A stretch of DNA of 64,000 nt from Amphibacillus jilinensis Y1 (GTDB taxonomy: Bacteria; Bacillota; Bacilli; Bacillales; Amphibacillaceae). The stretch covers positions 1,847 through 65,846 of the forward strand of contig NZ_JH976443.1 of assembly GCF_000306965.1 (NCBI RefSeq), written 5' to 3'. Shown here in pieces: positions 61,900 to 64,000 of the stretch. Position 1 is the first letter of the stretch; each line of letters opens with the position of its first letter. The notes beneath the pieces are model-generated. The model saw only the letters and a program-made list of their open reading frames with translations. It made no database searches and had not been told where the DNA came from. The position numbers were made by a program, and so were the translations under genes.

Positions 61900-62403
61900 T
61901 TATCCTAACAGTTCTTCAACTGTTTTACCGCGTAATTTTGCTACTTCTTCAGCAGGCTTCAATTCTGAAAGACCCTGAACTGTTGCACGTACCATATTGA
62001 TTGGTGTATTTGAACCTAATGACTTAGAGTTAATATCACCAACACCAGCTAATTCAAGGACAGCACGAACAGGTCCACCAGCGATAACTCCAGTACCTTC
62101 TACTGCTGGTTTAATTAAAATACTCCCTGCACCAAATTGGCCAGTTACTTGATGTGGAACCGTTGTTCCTACAAGTGGTACTTTAATTAAGTTTTTCTTA
62201 GCGTCATCAATGGCTTTCTTAATCGCATCTGGAACCTCTTGAGCTTTCCCAGTACCGAAACCAACGTGACCATTCTTATCTCCCACAACCACTAATGCTG
62301 CAAAGCGGAAACGACGTCCACCTTTAACTACCTTAGCAACACGGTTAATGGTTACTACGCGTTCTTCTAAATCTAATTTATTTGGATCGATTTGAGTTTG
62401 CAA
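61900..62403 (-). CDS. rpsE: 30S ribosomal protein S5
   Basis: S5 of 167 residues, with the double-stranded-RNA-binding N-terminal part [20 protein letters not shown] and the C-terminal [19 protein letters not shown]. It takes part in decoding fidelity and is the site of spectinomycin resistance changes. The start is TTG at 62403 after GGAGGG, unusual for a ribosomal protein gene. Confidence 0.96.
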   Translation of the reverse strand: MQTQIDPNKLDLEERVVTINRVAKVVKGGRRFRFAALVVVGDKNGHVGFGTGKAQEVPDAIKKAIDDAKKNLIKVPLVGTTVPHQVTGQFGAGSILIKPAVEGTGVIAGGPVRAVLELAGVGDINSKSLGSNTPINMVRATVQGLSELKPAEEVAKLRGKTVEELLG

Positions 62404-62424
62404 TCTTTGTCCCTCCTTTTACAA

Positions 62425-62787
62425 TTAAAATTCAAGACCTGCCTCACGGGCAGCCTCTGCTAATGCTTTAACACGTCCGTGATAGAGATAGCCTCCACGG
62501 TCGAACACCACATTTTTGTGGCCTTTATCTAATGCGCGCTTTGCGACCAATTCTCCAACTAACTTAGCAGCTTCAACGTTTCCGGTTGCTTCAGCTTTAA
62601 ATTCGTTGTCAACAGTTGATGCGCTTGCCAATGTTACATGATTGACATCATCAATCAGTTGCGCGTAAATATGTTTATTTGAACGGTATACGTTTAAGCG
62701 TGGACGTTCCGCCGTTCCAAATAGGTTTTTACGGACACGTAAATGTCTTTTCTTACGTACCGAATTTTTATCTGGCTTTGTGATCAT
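62425..62787 (-). CDS. rplR: 50S ribosomal protein L18
   Basis: L18 of 120 residues, a 5S rRNA-binding protein. Conserved blocks [18 protein letters not shown] and [20 protein letters not shown] are present, and the protein ends [16 protein letters not shown] precedes the ATG. Confidence 0.97.
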   Translation of the reverse strand: MITKPDKNSVRKKRHLRVRKNLFGTAERPRLNVYRSNKHIYAQLIDDVNHVTLASASTVDNEFKAEATGNVEAAKLVGELVAKRALDKGHKNVVFDRGGYLYHGRVKALAEAAREAGLEF

Positions 62788-62848
62788 CTAGGTCACTCCT
62801 TTCTGTTCCCTAACTAACGTAACTAATTAGTTAGAAGGTTAACTGACA

Positions 62849-63385
62849 TTACTTAGCCGTTTTACCTTCTTTACGACGAACATATTCGCCTTCGTAACGG
62901 ATACCTTTACCTTTGTAAGGCTCTGGTTTACGGATCGCACGAATGTTAGCTGCAATTGCACCTACCAATTCTTTGTCGATACCTTTAACGATAACTTTTG
63001 TATTTGCTGGAACATCGAACTCAATACCTTCTGGTTGCTCGACTTCAACTGGATGTGAGTATCCTGCACTAACCACAAGTTTATTTCCTTGCATTTGCGC
63101 ACGATAACCAACACCTTGGATTTCTAAAGCTTTTTCATAACCTTTGTGTACACCTTCAACCATATTTGCGATTAGGCTTCGAGTCGTTCCGTGTAAGGCT
63201 TTATGTTTTTTGCTTTCAGACGGTCTTGCAACAGTTAGCTCATTACCATCGATGTTAATAATCATATCTTCATGAAGTTGACGTGTTAATTGTCCTTTAG
63301 GACCTTTAACCGTCACTAAGTTGTTTTCATTCTTAACTTCAACACCTTCAGGGATTTCAAGAATCTTAAAACCTATACGTGACAT
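62849..63385 (-). CDS. rplF: 50S ribosomal protein L6
   Basis: L6 of 178 residues with two similar domains. The start [28 protein letters not shown], and the C-terminal rRNA-binding block [20 protein letters not shown] are intact. AGGAGG precedes the ATG. Confidence 0.97.
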   Translation of the reverse strand: MSRIGFKILEIPEGVEVKNENNLVTVKGPKGQLTRQLHEDMIINIDGNELTVARPSESKKHKALHGTTRSLIANMVEGVHKGYEKALEIQGVGYRAQMQGNKLVVSAGYSHPVEVEQPEGIEFDVPANTKVIVKGIDKELVGAIAANIRAIRKPEPYKGKGIRYEGEYVRRKEGKTAK

Positions 63386-63417
63386 CTACATGGCACCTCC
63401 TATCTTAATGAAAATGA

Positions 63418-63816
63418 TTACCAAACGTAAGCGAGAACTTCGCCACCAATAGCTTGTTGACGTGCTTCTTTGTCTGATAAAATTCCTTTTGAAGTTGATA
63501 CGATTGCAATACCTAAACCATTAAGTACTCGTGGTAACTCATCAGCTTTGGCATAAACACGCAATCCTGGTTTACTAATACGTTTAAGTCCAGTAATAAC
63601 ACGTTCTTCATTCGCACCATATTTCAAGAAAATTCGCAATACACCTTGTTTATTATCTTCAACGAATTCATAATCGCGTACAAAACCCTCACGCTTAAGA
63701 ATATCTGCAATCTCTTTTTTGACTGTTGATGCAGGAAGCTCCAGCTTCTCATGGCGGACCATGTTTGCATTACGAATACGTGTTAACATATCTGCAATTG
63801 GATCTGTCATAACCAT
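63418..63816 (-). CDS. rpsH: 30S ribosomal protein S8
   Basis: S8 of 132 residues, a primary 16S rRNA binder. The start [19 protein letters not shown] and end [20 protein letters not shown] (then VLAYVW) match B. subtilis. ATG at 63816 lies 9 bases after GGAGG. Confidence 0.97.
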   Translation of the reverse strand: MVMTDPIADMLTRIRNANMVRHEKLELPASTVKKEIADILKREGFVRDYEFVEDNKQGVLRIFLKYGANEERVITGLKRISKPGLRVYAKADELPRVLNGLGIAIVSTSKGILSDKEARQQAIGGEVLAYVW

Positions 63817-63846
63817 TCAATATTACCTCCTTCCCATAATCGGGGT

Positions 63847-64000
<154 letters not shown>

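Overview
The window reads as chromosome of a low-GC, endospore-forming, probably salt-tolerant member of the Bacillaceae (a relative of Amphibacillus, Gracilibacillus or Oceanobacillus; inferred, not proven). The basis is the Bacillus-type order of the spc/alpha ribosomal region, strong GGAGG ribosome binding sites, the sporulation and germination genes pdaB, gerD and cwlD, and a BCCT osmolyte transporter.

Layout. (1) 1-4 kb: conserved sporulation/core block pdaB, gerD, salA, cwlD. (2) 4-42 kb: an accessory block between cwlD and rpsI, which are near neighbours in B. subtilis. It holds an HAD phosphatase, an inositol-monophosphatase-like enzyme, a phosphonate-type ABC importer (phnDCEE), and an AroM / oligopeptide-ABC / DUF1177 / M20 / IclR / M29-like cluster. 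It continues with a Xi-class glutathione-transferase homologue, a TetR-YhgE export pair, MazG-like and LOG genes, and a GH91 (difructose anhydride/inulin fructotransferase family) gene with a sugar ABC importer and LacI regulator. The rest is a BCCT transporter, a dihydrouridine synthase, DinB, aldo/keto reductase and SDR-TetR genes, hypothetical genes and a group II intron scar. (3) 42.3-46.6 kb: rpsI-rplM-truA-ecfT-ecfA2-ecfA1 on the minus strand. (4) 46.6-55.8 kb: a second accessory insertion between ecfA1 and rplQ. It has a frameshifted manganese catalase, an oxidoreductase fragment, two transposase remnants, and an intact plus-strand PTS operon (PRD regulator, EIIA, EIIB, EIIC, two class II aldolases, ROK kinase). 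A 53-bp direct repeat flanks the PTS/transposase segment. (5) 55.8-64 kb: rplQ-rpoA-rpsK-rpsM-rpmJ-infA-KOW protein-adk-secY-rplO-rpmD-rpsE-rplR-rplF-rpsH-rpsN(partial), all on the minus strand; map is missing between adk and the KOW gene.

How genes work together. Three catabolic modules each carry a regulator and visible operators. The Opp/AroM module has four copies of a TTCATATAATGAA-like site placed in pairs 20 bp apart at the two divergent promoters. The GH91/ABC module has three perfect 16-bp palindromes AGTTAATCGATTAACT around lacI and the binding-protein gene. The PTS operon has a cre-like site and an inverted repeat upstream of its PRD regulator. TetR-yhgE and SDR-TetR pairs also carry matching inverted repeats.

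Structure not explained by genes: a dispersed intergenic repeat family, six copies in one orientation, recognisable by a right end close to ACGGACGGTTATCTGTGATAA without its last base and a left hairpin; a large palindrome at 55.4-55.5 kb; and a decayed second lacI tail with its own operator. No tRNA, rRNA or CRISPR array was seen.
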